Source of the DNA: Olavius sp. associated proteobacterium Delta 1
GTDB taxonomy: Bacteria; Desulfobacterota; Desulfobacteria; Desulfobacterales; JAFDCJ01
Reading direction: 5' to 3'
NCBI GenBank assembly: GCA_902749685.1
Contig: CACVKW010000889.1
Location: 1-61,536, forward strand
Length of the DNA stretch: 61,536 nucleotides
Part shown: piece by piece, positions 16,885 to 25,686 of the stretch
Position numbering within the stretch: position 1 is the first letter of the stretch
Layout of the letters: every line of letters starts with the position of its first letter
Made by a program: the position numbers and the translations under genes
The notes under the pieces: model-generated
Told to the model about the DNA's origin: nothing
Database searches by the model: none
Seen by the model: only the letters and a program-made list of their open reading frames with translations

Positions 16885-17280
16885 CTACAAAGAATTTCTA
16901 AGCAATTTATCGACCAAAGGCTTATCGGCCGGTGCGAAATCAAATTGATGCAACTGAGACACCGATACCCACTTGATAGCGGCATGAGCATTCAATGAAA
17001 AGTTACCGCTTTGCCAGACGGTGTGATACGCCAAAAGCTGGATTGTCTCCATTTCATAGTCATATGTATTTTCACCGAAAAATCCGTTGATTGCGACGTC
17101 GATACCGAATTCTTCCTGCATTTCTCTGATCAAACACTGTTCCGGGGTTTCATTATCTTCGATTTTGCCTCCCGGAAACTCCCATTTACCGGCCAATTTA
17201 TCGGTATCCCTGCGTTGGGCGATCAGGATTTTATTGTCATTTATTAGTATTGCCGCGGTTACACGGATCATCATACTCAT
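16885..17280 (-). CDS. mutT: Nudix hydrolase, MutT-type 8-oxo-dGTP diphosphatase
   Basis: A 131-residue single-domain Nudix protein. The Nudix box is complete: G38-x5-E44-x7-R52-E53-x2-E56-E57-x-G59 (GGKIEDNETPEQCLIREMQE...), and WEFPGGK just before it is typical of MutT. MutT removes oxidised dGTP from the nucleotide pool to prevent A:T to C:G mutations. Length and the IKWVSVSQLHQFDFAPAD C-terminal loop fit this subgroup. Start codons cluster (ATGAGTATGATG), and any of three could be used. It is monocistronic, downstream of a repeat-rich gap. Confidence 0.85.
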   Translation of the reverse strand: MSMMIRVTAAILINDNKILIAQRRDTDKLAGKWEFPGGKIEDNETPEQCLIREMQEEFGIDVAINGFFGENTYDYEMETIQLLAYHTVWQSGNFSLNAHAAIKWVSVSQLHQFDFAPADKPLVDKLLRNSL

Positions 17281-17337
17281 TTCTTGTGTTCAATGCCCTT
17301 GTCGGGTGTGTTCTGACATCATGTTGTAAGATACGGA

Positions 17338-17556
17338 TTGAGGTTTCAGGCTTCAGGTGTCAGCCCAGCCGGTAGCCGCGGAAGCGGCCAGTTTAATCGA
17401 AAAAGAAACAACCTTAATACATAGCGCTTTTATAGATTGTGGGAACGGTTTTCAGCCGCGATTTACTCGGTCGGACAAACACTTACTTATTGAAGTTTCA
17501 AATAAGAATTTTTGCAACTTTGACACCTGCCACCTGACACCCGAAACCTGACACCT
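17338..17556. repeat. Long-range inverted repeat, TTTCAGG/CCTGAAA type
   Basis: GAGGTTTCAGGCTTCAGGTG at about 17339-17358 is mirrored by CACCTGACACCCGAAACCTG at about 17530-17549. Between them is the second GAAGCGGCCAG copy (17381-17408). The right arm ends 4 bp before the etfA stop codon, so a transcript terminator role is possible but not shown. Confidence 0.5.
17381..17408 (+). repeat. Intergenic repeat GAAGCGGCCAGT, copy 2
   Basis: Matches 13885-13912 (GAAGCGGCCAGTTTAATCGA followed by AAAAGA). See copy 1 for the shared context. Confidence 0.6.
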
Positions 17557-17559
17557 ACT

Positions 17560-18759
17560 TTATTGTACTTTTATGCGTTCAATTTCTTCGATCAATTTTG
17601 GTATAATAACCAGCGCGTCGCCCACGATCCCCAGATCGGCGATTTTAAAAATCGGGGCGTCGGGGTCTTTGTTGATGGCGATGATTTTTTTCGATGAACT
17701 CATGCCGACCACATGCTGGACGGCACCACTGATGCCGATGGCGAAGTAGAGATCCGGCCCGACCGTGGTGCCGGATTGTCCGACCTGCAGGCTGTGGGGA
17801 ATCCAGCCCAGCTCCACAATAGCCCGTGAGCCGGCCAGGGTGCCGCCCAGTTTGCGGGCCAATTTACGAATCGTATCCAGGTTGACTTGATCCTGGCAGC
17901 CTCGGCCGGCGGATACAAGTATCCTGGCCTCATCAATTTTTTCTGCTTCGGATTCCAGCCGGATTTCCTCGATCAGCCGGGTGCGAATGTTTGCCTTACT
18001 GAGTGTTACCGGAACTTCTTCAATTACCACCGGACGGGTCGGGTCCGATTCGGCTGCCGCAAAGACATTGGGGCGCACGGTGGCGGTCTGCGGTCGTGTG
18101 TAGGGCGAGATGATAGTGGCCATTATGTTGCCGCCAAAAGCCGGGCGTGTTTGAATTAACTGTCCCTGCTCATCGATTCCCAACTCGGTGCAATCTGCCG
18201 TTAACCCCAGATGCATTCTTGCCGCCACGCGGGGGGCCAGGTCGCGGCCGTTGGGCGTCGCGCCATAGAGAACGATAGATGGTTTTTCTTTGGCGATAAC
18301 AGCCGACAGGACACTGGTAAAGCCGTCGCTGCTGTAATGGCCCAGAAGCTCATGCCGACAGCTCAGCACTCGATCTGCACCGTGATAGCAGAGGTTTTCG
18401 ATTTCGCTCAGGCGATCGTTGCCGAGCACCACGGCACAAAGCTGTTCGCCAAGTTTATCAGCCATCCTGCGGCCCTGGGTCAGGATCTCATAGGCCACTT
18501 TCTTGGGCGTGTCCCGGGCATCACGGGACTCGCATTCGGCCCAGATAAAAACCCCCCGGTATTGAGCAAGTTCTTCGAGGGAAACCTGACGGCGCTCTAT
18601 CTCCAGGGCGGCCTGGGGGCACACATTGACGCAGGCACCGCAGAGCGTGCATAGTTCATTGGCCCGGGCCACCTCATCATTAACGTCAATGGCACCAAAG
18701 GGGCAGGATTTCACACAAAGACCGCAGGCATTGCATTTTTCATTGTCGATTCGCAACAT
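17560..18759 (-). CDS. etfA: Electron transfer flavoprotein alpha subunit with N-terminal 2x[4Fe-4S] ferredoxin domain
   Basis: Residues 1-60 are a bacterial ferredoxin with two CxxCxxCxxxCP clusters (Cys9/12/15/19 and Cys37/40/43/47). The remainder is EtfA, with the FAD-binding C-terminal signature VGQSGTTVGPDLYFAIGISG and the loop INKDPDAPIF. The protein is 399 residues long. The Fe-S extension is the form seen in the electron-confurcating lactate dehydrogenase complexes (LctC), where the Etf links a flavin dehydrogenase to ferredoxin and NAD. EtfB and a GlcD-type dehydrogenase lie directly upstream on the same strand, supporting such a complex. A 170-bp gap containing a GCCACGAATT inverted repeat separates it from etfB. 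Confidence 0.9.
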   Translation of the reverse strand: MLRIDNEKCNACGLCVKSCPFGAIDVNDEVARANELCTLCGACVNVCPQAALEIERRQVSLEELAQYRGVFIWAECESRDARDTPKKVAYEILTQGRRMADKLGEQLCAVVLGNDRLSEIENLCYHGADRVLSCRHELLGHYSSDGFTSVLSAVIAKEKPSIVLYGATPNGRDLAPRVAARMHLGLTADCTELGIDEQGQLIQTRPAFGGNIMATIISPYTRPQTATVRPNVFAAAESDPTRPVVIEEVPVTLSKANIRTRLIEEIRLESEAEKIDEARILVSAGRGCQDQVNLDTIRKLARKLGGTLAGSRAIVELGWIPHSLQVGQSGTTVGPDLYFAIGISGAVQHVVGMSSSKKIIAINKDPDAPIFKIADLGIVGDALVIIPKLIEEIERIKVQ

Positions 18760-18804
18760 TGAAAGAAATTAAGCTCCTTGCAGAAATTTATTTTTTTGAA
18801 TTAA

Positions 18805-18886
18805 GCCACGAATTTTCACGAATTGATTTTTTCATAGTCAGTTGCCCCGCTTTTTATTATGACAGCAATTCGTGTTAATTCGTGGC
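18805..18886. repeat. Inverted repeat GCCACGAATT...AATTCGTGGC between etfB and etfA
   Basis: The 21-bp arms 18805-18825 and 18866-18886 are complementary with two mismatches around a 40-bp loop. The transcript of this operon would carry a large hairpin here, which may alter expression of etfA relative to etfB. Similar GCCACGAATTxxCACGAATT repeats are known as dispersed intergenic elements in many environmental bacteria. Confidence 0.8.
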
Positions 18887-18932
18887 TAACTATTTTTTAA
18901 AGGCAAAAATCATACAACTACTTTGTATGGAG

Positions 18933-19730
18933 TCAGATAAATCTTTCTTCGCGCAAAAACGCGGCTATTTTCCTGGCGGCGACTTCCGGCTCGATGTCCT
19001 CAAATTTAAGGCCACCCTGTTTCTGAAGCGGTGGGAAAACTTTGACCACCTGGGTATATGAACCCTTGAGCCCCAATTCCGTTTCGTCAAGATCCAGGTC
19101 GCCGGCGGAAAGCGCTGACACATCTTTGCGGCGTGCATCGAGAACGTCCTGAAATGAAGGAACCCTTCGAATGGTCTCGCCCTTGCTGGTTGAAATCATG
19201 GCCGGCAAGCGTGCTTCAAGCACTTCATAGCCGCTCTCGGTTTCGCGTTTTACCTGGATGCGTTTTTTATTTGGCGTCAATTGTATCGCAACGCCATAGG
19301 TAATCTGCGGCAGGCTTAGTATCTCCGCAACCTCCGGTCCGACCTGGGCCGTGTCGCCATCGATGGCCTGCTTGCCCATCATGATCAGGCTAAAATCCGG
19401 TACGGCTGCTCTAATGGCGGCCGACAGGGTCAGGGCCGTGGCCCAGGTATCGGCGCCGGCAAATTTACGATCGCTGATCAGCAGGGCCCGATCGGCACCG
19501 AGTTCGAGGCAGCGCAAAAGTGCTGATTTGGCCTGGGGTGGTCCCATGGTTATTGCGATAATCTCGATGTCCGGCATTTCAGACTTCAGGTTTAGCGCGT
19601 GATCCAGCGCATATTCACAAAACGGATTGAGAATAGATGTAATGCCTTCACGGATAAGCGTACCGGTTTCGGGGTTAACTTTGACATCAGTTATTTCGGG
19701 AACCTGCTTTACGCACACAACGATTTTCAT
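18933..19730 (-). CDS. etfB: Electron transfer flavoprotein beta subunit
   Basis: A 265-residue EtfB with the expected opening MKIVVCVKQVPEITDVKVNP, the nucleotide-binding stretch ALRCLELGADRALLISD and the signature VKRETESGYEVLEARLPAMI (residues about 157-176). It carries the second flavin or AMP of the Etf heterodimer. The start codon overlaps the stop of the upstream GlcD-type gene by four bases (ATGA), and GAGGATAAAG lies just before it, which indicates translational coupling. Together with etfA it would take electrons from the upstream dehydrogenase. Confidence 0.92.
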   Translation of the reverse strand: MKIVVCVKQVPEITDVKVNPETGTLIREGITSILNPFCEYALDHALNLKSEMPDIEIIAITMGPPQAKSALLRCLELGADRALLISDRKFAGADTWATALTLSAAIRAAVPDFSLIMMGKQAIDGDTAQVGPEVAEILSLPQITYGVAIQLTPNKKRIQVKRETESGYEVLEARLPAMISTSKGETIRRVPSFQDVLDARRKDVSALSAGDLDLDETELGLKGSYTQVVKVFPPLQKQGGLKFEDIEPEVAARKIAAFLREERFI

Positions 19731-21370
19731 ACTTTATCCTCGGGAAAGATATTGCCGGGGTTTAACAGGCCTTCAGGGTCGAAAGCCGATTTCACGGCCC
19801 GCATTTCATCTATCTGGTCGGGGCTGTACATCAGCTCCAGAAATTTTATTTTCATTTTGCCGATGCCATGTTCGGCTGAAACGGTGCCGCCGAATTCAAT
19901 GGCTTTGGCGGCGAACTGCTGATAGAGCGCCAACCCCTTGTTAAGCTCGATTCCGTTACGGGGCAGGATATTAATGTGGATGTGGTTGTTGCCGATGTGA
20001 CCGAGTGCCACCCATTGCAAATCGGCCTTATCCAAAGCATTTTTATAAATCTGCCACATGTCACGCAGGCGGTCGTCCGGAACGGCCAGGTCGGTTCCGA
20101 GTTTGTGAAGTTCCGGATGCTGTTTTTTTCGCTCGGCGATAATTGCGTTGACGGTTTCGGGCAGGATGTGACGGAAATCTTTAAGGCGCTGGAGCTCACG
20201 ATTTTCATAGGCGGCCCAGGACTCGGAAATAAATGCCCCGCAGCCTTTAATGGTCTTTTCAAGCGCAGCGTAATCCAGGGTGTCCGCCATCGGCGCAAAT
20301 TCAAACTCGAAAAAGAGGGCTGCACCGGCCCGGTCGGGGATTACCGGCATATCTACCGCTTTGGGGTCCTGAATTTGCATCTGCCGCATCAGAGCCAATG
20401 CTTTGCCGGAATAGAACTCCAGAAAATTCAACTGGATGCGATTTTCCTTCCGCAAGGCATATACAAGATCAATTGCCTGTTCGTCGGACTTTAGAAATTG
20501 CACCAGCGAAATTGTTTCCTTTTTGCGCAAGAGGGCCACCGTCACCTCCGTGATGACACCAAAGCCGCCTTCCGAACCGATAAAAAGATCGATCAGATCC
20601 ATTTGAGGGGAGGTGAAAAAGCCGGAGGTATTCTTGGTGCGCGGCATGGGGTAGGAAGGCAGCCTGATTCGCATATCGCTGCCTTTTGAACCATAAACCG
20701 CGAATTCTCCGCCGGGGGAGGCGAAATACTTGCCCCGGGGAATGCTTAGAATCTCACCATTGGTCAGCATTACCCGGATTTTCCTTACCCAGCTGCGGGT
20801 CGGACCATAGCGATAGGTTCTTGCGCCGGACGCATTGGTGGCCACCGTACCCCCCAAAGAGGCGCTCATCTCGGTTGGATCCGGCGGATAGAAGTAATCC
20901 GCCGGGTCTTGCTTGAAACCGTGCAGGGCGTTCAATGCCGACTGATCACCGCAGCGTTCGATATCGGGAAAATTTTTGATACTGAGCTGGGAATTAAGGG
21001 TGCGCAGGTTTACCGCACACTGGGACCGAACTCGCCACTCGTCAGCAGAATGGTCGTATACAATGGCCTGTACACGATCAAAATTTTCCAGTGATACCAG
21101 CGCCCCGTTGCGGGGAACACAACCGCCTACCAGGCCCGTGCGCGCTCCGGCGATGGTTACGTTTATCTTTTGGGCAACCATTTCCTGCAAGACGGCGGCC
21201 AGCTCGGATTCATCTGCCGGAAAGAAAAGGTGGTCAAAAGTTCCGGGAGACAATTTCGACTCATCGGTCAAATAGATCGGATATTCACCGCTTATACGCT
21301 CGAAACCATCGATTCGCCGAACTTTTTTATAATCAGCCAGGGCAACCAGCTGAGTGGAAATTTCATGCAT
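19727..21370 (-). CDS. GlcD/LctD-type FAD-linked oxidase (D-lactate or other 2-hydroxyacid dehydrogenase)
   Basis: A 547-residue flavoprotein. The FAD_binding_4 domain has the PP-loop (TIAGARTGLVGGCVP, residues about 75-90), DPTEMSASLGGTVATNASGA and GSEGGFGVITEVTV. The C-terminal FAD-oxidase domain has LGHIGNNHIHINI and SAEHGIGKMK before NPGNIFP. It oxidises a 2-hydroxyacid, most likely lactate or glycolate-like, to the keto acid. It differs from canonical GlcD in its longer length. EtfB overlaps its end, so the physiological acceptor is likely the FeS-Etf, as in LctBCD complexes. Its start (AAAGGAC then ATG) overlaps the end of the decayed Old Yellow Enzyme gene, showing they once formed one operon. 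Confidence 0.85.
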   Translation of the reverse strand: MHEISTQLVALADYKKVRRIDGFERISGEYPIYLTDESKLSPGTFDHLFFPADESELAAVLQEMVAQKINVTIAGARTGLVGGCVPRNGALVSLENFDRVQAIVYDHSADEWRVRSQCAVNLRTLNSQLSIKNFPDIERCGDQSALNALHGFKQDPADYFYPPDPTEMSASLGGTVATNASGARTYRYGPTRSWVRKIRVMLTNGEILSIPRGKYFASPGGEFAVYGSKGSDMRIRLPSYPMPRTKNTSGFFTSPQMDLIDLFIGSEGGFGVITEVTVALLRKKETISLVQFLKSDEQAIDLVYALRKENRIQLNFLEFYSGKALALMRQMQIQDPKAVDMPVIPDRAGAALFFEFEFAPMADTLDYAALEKTIKGCGAFISESWAAYENRELQRLKDFRHILPETVNAIIAERKKQHPELHKLGTDLAVPDDRLRDMWQIYKNALDKADLQWVALGHIGNNHIHINILPRNGIELNKGLALYQQFAAKAIEFGGTVSAEHGIGKMKIKFLELMYSPDQIDEMRAVKSAFDPEGLLNPGNIFPEDKV

Positions 21371-22065
21371 GTCCTTTCTGCCTCTCCTCAGTCAGACAAA
21401 ATACTCCCTCCCCTTTTCTGGCCGGCTGAAAACACAGGTTGTCGGATACACAGGCGGCCTTTGAAAGATCACCGGATTTCCAGCGATTAACCAAATCCGG
21501 TTCCCGGATCAGCGGCCGGCACATGGAGATATATTCGGCATGACCTTCTGCCACGAGGCGTTCGGCAAGGTCAAAGGATCTGTTGCCCCCCACAAGAATC
21601 AGGGAAACATTGATATCTTTTTTAAAAGCAGCGACCATTTCCTGAATATTGCCGGCGGTCATTTCTTTGTGGGCCGATTCAAAAATACCTTCCAAATTCG
21701 ATGGCGCCAGGGGTGGGATTCCCGTTAATTCCGAGGCGGCAACAATCCCGGCATGGGCCAGCTGCATTGTGATTTTACCGCCGTTTTCATGGACGGCAGT
21801 TGTCATTTCCTGCAATCCCGGAATCAGCTCTTCTTTATAGACGCCCAGCTGTTTGGGTCCGGCTTGATCTTCCGGGCAAACATAGGTATGACCGCTGATA
21901 ATCAAGCCCACTCCGCCTTTGGCAAGACCGGCCATCAAATCAATTAATCTGGATCTACACTCGCCGGCATCGGTTGCCATGGCTTCCCAGGTTGCCGAGC
22001 GAATAAACAAACCGGTTCGACAGGGTCATGCCGTTAATTGTACTTCGCTCAAACAGTTTGCTCAA
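21363..22065 (-). pseudogene. Old Yellow Enzyme-family NADH:flavin oxidoreductase, frameshifted and internally deleted
   Basis: The original start is probably TTG 22065 (SKLFERSTINGMTLSNRF), with GAGGA upstream. Family members continue NRFIRSATWE, and that text resumes in another frame as FIRSATWEAMATDAG. The nucleotide cause is visible: TTTGTTT where TTT is expected, a 4-bp duplication near 22010. The rest is readable (GGVGLIISGHTYV, QLAHAG) until QEMVAAF, where about 100 residues with the catalytic and flavin-contacting centre are missing; it then rejoins in frame at NVSLILVGGNRSFDLAERLV and ISMCRPLIREPDLVNRW. Two independent lesions make this a dead gene. It overlaps the start of the GlcD-type gene. 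Confidence 0.82.
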
Positions 22066-22202
22066 TTTGTTCTATCCTCATCAAGTTTCAATAAGCCGCT
22101 TAAAACAGAAATAAATGTTATCTCAAAATCAATTTCAATTAAAGGACAAATAATGAAAAAGCATTGCCATTTTAGTGTGGCACCGGTTTTTCAGCAGTCG
22201 CG

Positions 22203-23231
22203 CTAGACCACCTGGGCCCGCAGCTGGTGACAAATCTCATCGAATTGTCCCGGGTAGGCATTCAGAATTTCGCTAACTTTGCCTTGTACGAACAGCTTGC
22301 GGTTTGCATCCTGCATATCATCCATCTGCCGGTAGTAACCCAGGCGTTTTCCCAGCGTGTAGTGAATTCGATCCTCTTGCGGCATGGAGAGATAGCGATC
22401 CATGATGGCCAGCAGTTTGGGCTTGTCCGCGGGAAGTTGACCGCGGGCTTCCATGAGCAGGTCGACACCGTGATGGTTGACATAATAGCTGGTAATGCCG
22501 TCCAGGCGATCTATTAAGAGGCGCTGTTCTTCAATCAGGTTTTTTTCGGTCTGCAGCTGGAATTTTCCTTCCCGCAACTGTTTCTCCAGCCCTGAACCTT
22601 TTTTGACGCCGATGGTCAGGACCCGGATGAAGTCAGGGTTAATCTGATTTAATACCCGGGCCGTCTCCAGGGCATGCTCCTGCCACAGGGCCTTGCCGCC
22701 CAGGCCTAAAATGATGAACTGCGAGATTTCCATGCCGGCTTGCCGGGCCATCTGGGCGGCTTTGATGTGGTCAGCGGAGGTGACTCCTTTTTTGATTTTT
22801 TTCAGCACGGTATCCGCCCCTGACTCCATGCCGCAATATAACAAGTTAAGACCCGCATCACAGATTGCTTTTATTTCCCCCGGGCTTTTTCTGATCATGG
22901 TCTGGGAGCGGCCGTAGCTGCTGACCCTTTTCAGGGAAGGAAAATGTTGCTTGAGGAAACCCAGGATTTCGAGCAGCTCCCCGGTTTTCATGATAAAGCT
23001 GTCGCCGTCCTGAAGAAAGCAGGAGTGAAAGGGATGACCGCCGTAGTATTCCGCCGCCGCCATGATGTCCTTTTTGATATCCTCAACCGAGCGCCTGGAA
23101 TAGCGCATGGTTTTGTAATTGACACAAAATTCGCATTTGTTCCAGGGGCAGCCGCGGGTGGTGCGGATTAAAAGACTGTCGGCTTCGTCAACGGGGCGAA
23201 TGGGTCCCAGCTCAAACGGTAAAGTTTCCAT
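22203..23231 (-). CDS. Radical SAM protein, CX4CX2C type
   Basis: A 342-residue radical SAM enzyme. The cluster motif is RGCPWNKCEFC (about residues 28-38), a Cx4CxxC spacing that occurs in a subset of the family with the CPWNKC signature rather than the canonical Cx3CxxC. MESGADTVLKKIKKGVT (about 138-154) and QFIILGLGGKALWQEHALET are typical of the TIM barrel. The C-terminus resembles the HemN/B12-binding-associated radical SAM proteins of unknown reaction (SPASM-free). No substrate partner is adjacent. ATG 23231 has only a weak upstream site. Confidence 0.82.
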   Translation of the reverse strand: METLPFELGPIRPVDEADSLLIRTTRGCPWNKCEFCVNYKTMRYSRRSVEDIKKDIMAAAEYYGGHPFHSCFLQDGDSFIMKTGELLEILGFLKQHFPSLKRVSSYGRSQTMIRKSPGEIKAICDAGLNLLYCGMESGADTVLKKIKKGVTSADHIKAAQMARQAGMEISQFIILGLGGKALWQEHALETARVLNQINPDFIRVLTIGVKKGSGLEKQLREGKFQLQTEKNLIEEQRLLIDRLDGITSYYVNHHGVDLLMEARGQLPADKPKLLAIMDRYLSMPQEDRIHYTLGKRLGYYRQMDDMQDANRKLFVQGKVSEILNAYPGQFDEICHQLRAQVV

Positions 23232-23620
23232 TGTTGCACCTTTGATTTCATAAAAATATTGAGCTGTGCAATATATTGCAAAAAAAGCATGGCGTCAATG
23301 GCGCCTTTCAGGGCGGATTAATTAGAGTCTTAAAAGTAAAGTGTTTGCATTTTGTGCTAAAAAATTTTTCTCGTAAAGCCGCGAAGCCCGCAAAGGTAAA
23401 TAATTAAACGTTAATCTTGGCGTTTTTGCGTCTTGGCGAGTCCGCCGAAGGCGGATAGGTTCCGGTTCATCCGGGTTAGGATGCAAATGATGAAAAGTTT
23501 TTTTTATTGACAGCCAACTGCCATCTAATATATGAGATGGCAGTTGTGGTTGAACTGAAATCCTCAATCGGATAAACCGGATTCCTCAATGGCTCTTTAG
23601 ACTGCACAAGGAGGGGAAAA
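23232..23620. other. Intergenic region with repeats before the sugar island
   Basis: This gap contains a reverse copy of the CCGCCCTGAAA repeat (23306-23333) and a GCGAAG/CTTGGCG-type inverted pair (about 23375 and 23415) of the kind common in environmental genomes. A good ribosome site (AAGGAGGGG) precedes the next gene. No coding sequence is recognised. Confidence 0.55.
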
Positions 23621-24496
23621 ATGTCTGATGTCAAATGTGTCGTTGATTGTCAGAATATTTTAGGGGAAGGACCAGCCTGGTCGGTTGATGAACAAAGGCT
23701 TTACTGGGTGGATATCGAAAAATCCGAGCTTAGGTGCTACGATCCGGCGACCGGAGATAGCAAAGTTTGGAAAACACCGGAGCGGGTTGGCTCGTTTGCG
23801 TTTCGGGAGCCGGGGGGGCTTTTAGTCGCCTTCGAATCCGGACTGGATTTTTGGGAACCTGCAAGCGGTCAACCTAGGCGAATTCAGAGTTTTGAGCCGG
23901 ATTTGACCACCACCCGCACCAATGACGGTCGGTGTGATCGGCAGGGCCGATTCATCGTCGGCGGCATGAACGAAGCCGATACCGGTGACCCGATTTCAAA
24001 TGTTTACCGGCTCGACCATGACCTGCGCAGCCACAAAATTATATCCAATGTGACCTGTGCCAACAGCACCTGTTTCAGTCCCGACGGCATGGTCATGTAT
24101 TTTGCCGACACGCCAACCGGTCAGATTTGGGCATATGATTATGATGCCGACACCGGTGCTGTCGCAAACCGGCGGGTATTTGCGGATTTTTCCGATCAAC
24201 CCGGCCTGCCGGACGGCTCGATCGTTGATGCAGAAGGGTTTTTGTGGAACGCCCAATGGAATGGTTACCGGGTGGTTCGCTATCGACCCGACGGAACCAT
24301 CGATCGTATCGTGGACATACCCGTTATGAATCCAACCTGCGTTGCATTTGGCGGAAAAGATCTTGATGTACTCTATGTGACGACCGCCCGTTATCTGATG
24401 ACTCCGGAGCAAATTGAAGCAGAACCCCTGTCCGGCGGACTGTTTGCGGTTAAAGTTGACGTGCAAGGGCTGAATGAGCCCAAGTTTAGCGGCTGA
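23621..24496 (+). CDS. SMP-30/gluconolactonase family protein (sugar lactone lactonase)
   Basis: Predicted six-bladed beta-propeller of 291 residues with the family motifs LGEGPAWSVDEQRLYWVDIE (metal-binding Glu at about 16), TNDGRCDRQGRFIVGGM and LPDGSIVDAEGFLWNAQWNG. SMP-30/regucalcin-type enzymes hydrolyse sugar lactones to aldonic acids using a divalent metal. Its position directly before a ribose-type ABC importer, and the aldonic-acid-like enzymes further on, suggests a pathway in which an imported sugar is oxidised to a lactone and opened here. The exact sugar is not predictable. Confidence 0.85.
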   Translation: MSDVKCVVDCQNILGEGPAWSVDEQRLYWVDIEKSELRCYDPATGDSKVWKTPERVGSFAFREPGGLLVAFESGLDFWEPASGQPRRIQSFEPDLTTTRTNDGRCDRQGRFIVGGMNEADTGDPISNVYRLDHDLRSHKIISNVTCANSTCFSPDGMVMYFADTPTGQIWAYDYDADTGAVANRRVFADFSDQPGLPDGSIVDAEGFLWNAQWNGYRVVRYRPDGTIDRIVDIPVMNPTCVAFGGKDLDVLYVTTARYLMTPEQIEAEPLSGGLFAVKVDVQGLNEPKFSG

Positions 24497-24543
24497 GCCT
24501 CTATCCGTTCAAAGGCCTGTTAAAAACATTCAAAGCAAAGGAG

Positions 24544-24651
24544 GTGGTTTTACCCGGGAAAATCAAACGGTCGATAAATATGATCAATCCAAATCTTGTG
24601 AAAATTCAAGCAAAGGAGGGAGACGAAAATGAGAACCAGACCAAAGATTAA
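24544..24651 (+). other. Possible 35-codon upstream ORF overlapping the binding-protein start
   Basis: A frame with GTG 24544, preceded by AAAGGAG, runs to TAA 24649-24651 and so overlaps the first 23 bases of the next gene in another frame. The peptide would be VVLPGKIKRSINMINPNLVK and so on. A second strong ribosome site (AAAGGAGGG) serves the main ATG. This may be chance or a leader peptide; there is no homology to support coding. Confidence 0.25.
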
Positions 24652-25675
24652 TATCATTTTTTCAGTAATTATCAGCCTGATGCTGATGACTTCATTTTCA
24701 GCCCTGGCAGTTGATTATGCTAAACCGGTTGCACTTAACAAAGGGGCGCAAGCCAGCTTCGATCAGGTCAAACAAAAAGATCCGAAAACGCTGCGCGTTG
24801 CCTATATGCCGCCGGCCACGGAGTTTAACTATTACATCGCCATCGGTGAAGGCATCAAGGACCTGGCCGGCAAAAGCGGTGTGGATACCTTTATGTTGGC
24901 CCCGCAGAGCGGTGCCGACATCAACGGTCAGATGGGCATGCTGCAGGATGTGATCAGCCAGAAGGTCGATGCCATCATTATCTCCACCCATGATGAAAAC
25001 GCAGCCGCGCCGCTGCTGAAAAGGGCCGTCGAACAGGGCATCATCGTGGCCATTGTCAATTCGGACATTCCTAATTTTCCGACGGCTGTTCATGCTGTCG
25101 TTGGCTATTCCCAGCGCAACGGAACTTACAAGATCGGAGAATATGCCTTGAAGCTGGCCGCCGGCAAAGCCTGGAATGTGGGCGTTATCGAAGGACAGCC
25201 CGGATACCATTCCACCGAGCGCTGCGGCGGTTTTCTGGATGCCATTAAAGGCTCTAATTTCAAGGTCGTCACCAGTCTGGACGGCAAATGGAATGTTGAG
25301 GGCGGCAATGCTGCCGGTATGGACGCACTTCAAGCTCATCCTGAAATTGATATCATTTTCGCGGCCAACGACTATATGATTATGGGCACGGCCATGGCTG
25401 CCAAAGCACTCGGCAGAGACAACTTGATTCTGCTGGGCAATGACGGTGATACCGCCGGTCTGGAAGCGATCTATGAGGGCCGGGTGAGCGCCACTGTCGA
25501 TACGACGCCGTTTGTCATGGGGCAAATTGCCTTGCAGGTGGTGTTGGACATATTCGCTAAATCCTTTGAGGGAGGATTTGTGGAAACTCCGACAACCATT
25601 GTTGACAAAGCCAATGTGCGCGGAGCTCTGCAACATCCGGAGAAACTTTATCCGAAACCTTCCAAGAAATATTAG
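24629..25675 (+). CDS. Ribose-type (CUT2) sugar ABC transporter substrate-binding protein, system 1
   Basis: A 348-residue periplasmic-binding protein of the Peripla_BP_4 family with a signal peptide (residues 1-28, ending SALA). The mature domain has QSGADINGQMGMLQDVISQKVDAI, HDENAAAPLLKRAVEQGI, IEGQPGYHSTERCGGFLDAI and LLGNDGDTAGLEAIYEGRV, all typical of RbsB-like proteins. It captures a monosaccharide or polyol and delivers it to the ATPase and permease genes that follow by 11 and 33 bp. The SD AAAGGAGGG is strong. No stem-loop separates it from the ATPase gene, unlike in systems 2 and 3. Confidence 0.9.
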   Translation: MRTRPKINIIFSVIISLMLMTSFSALAVDYAKPVALNKGAQASFDQVKQKDPKTLRVAYMPPATEFNYYIAIGEGIKDLAGKSGVDTFMLAPQSGADINGQMGMLQDVISQKVDAIIISTHDENAAAPLLKRAVEQGIIVAIVNSDIPNFPTAVHAVVGYSQRNGTYKIGEYALKLAAGKAWNVGVIEGQPGYHSTERCGGFLDAIKGSNFKVVTSLDGKWNVEGGNAAGMDALQAHPEIDIIFAANDYMIMGTAMAAKALGRDNLILLGNDGDTAGLEAIYEGRVSATVDTTPFVMGQIALQVVLDIFAKSFEGGFVETPTTIVDKANVRGALQHPEKLYPKPSKKY

Positions 25676-25686
25676 AGAGTAATCTG

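Noticed and set aside
22154..22206. A 17-codon frame MKKHCHFSVAPVFQQSR after an AAAGGAC site
   Set aside because: It is too short, converges on the radical SAM gene's end and has no homology; it could be a fragment of a decayed gene, but nothing supports that.
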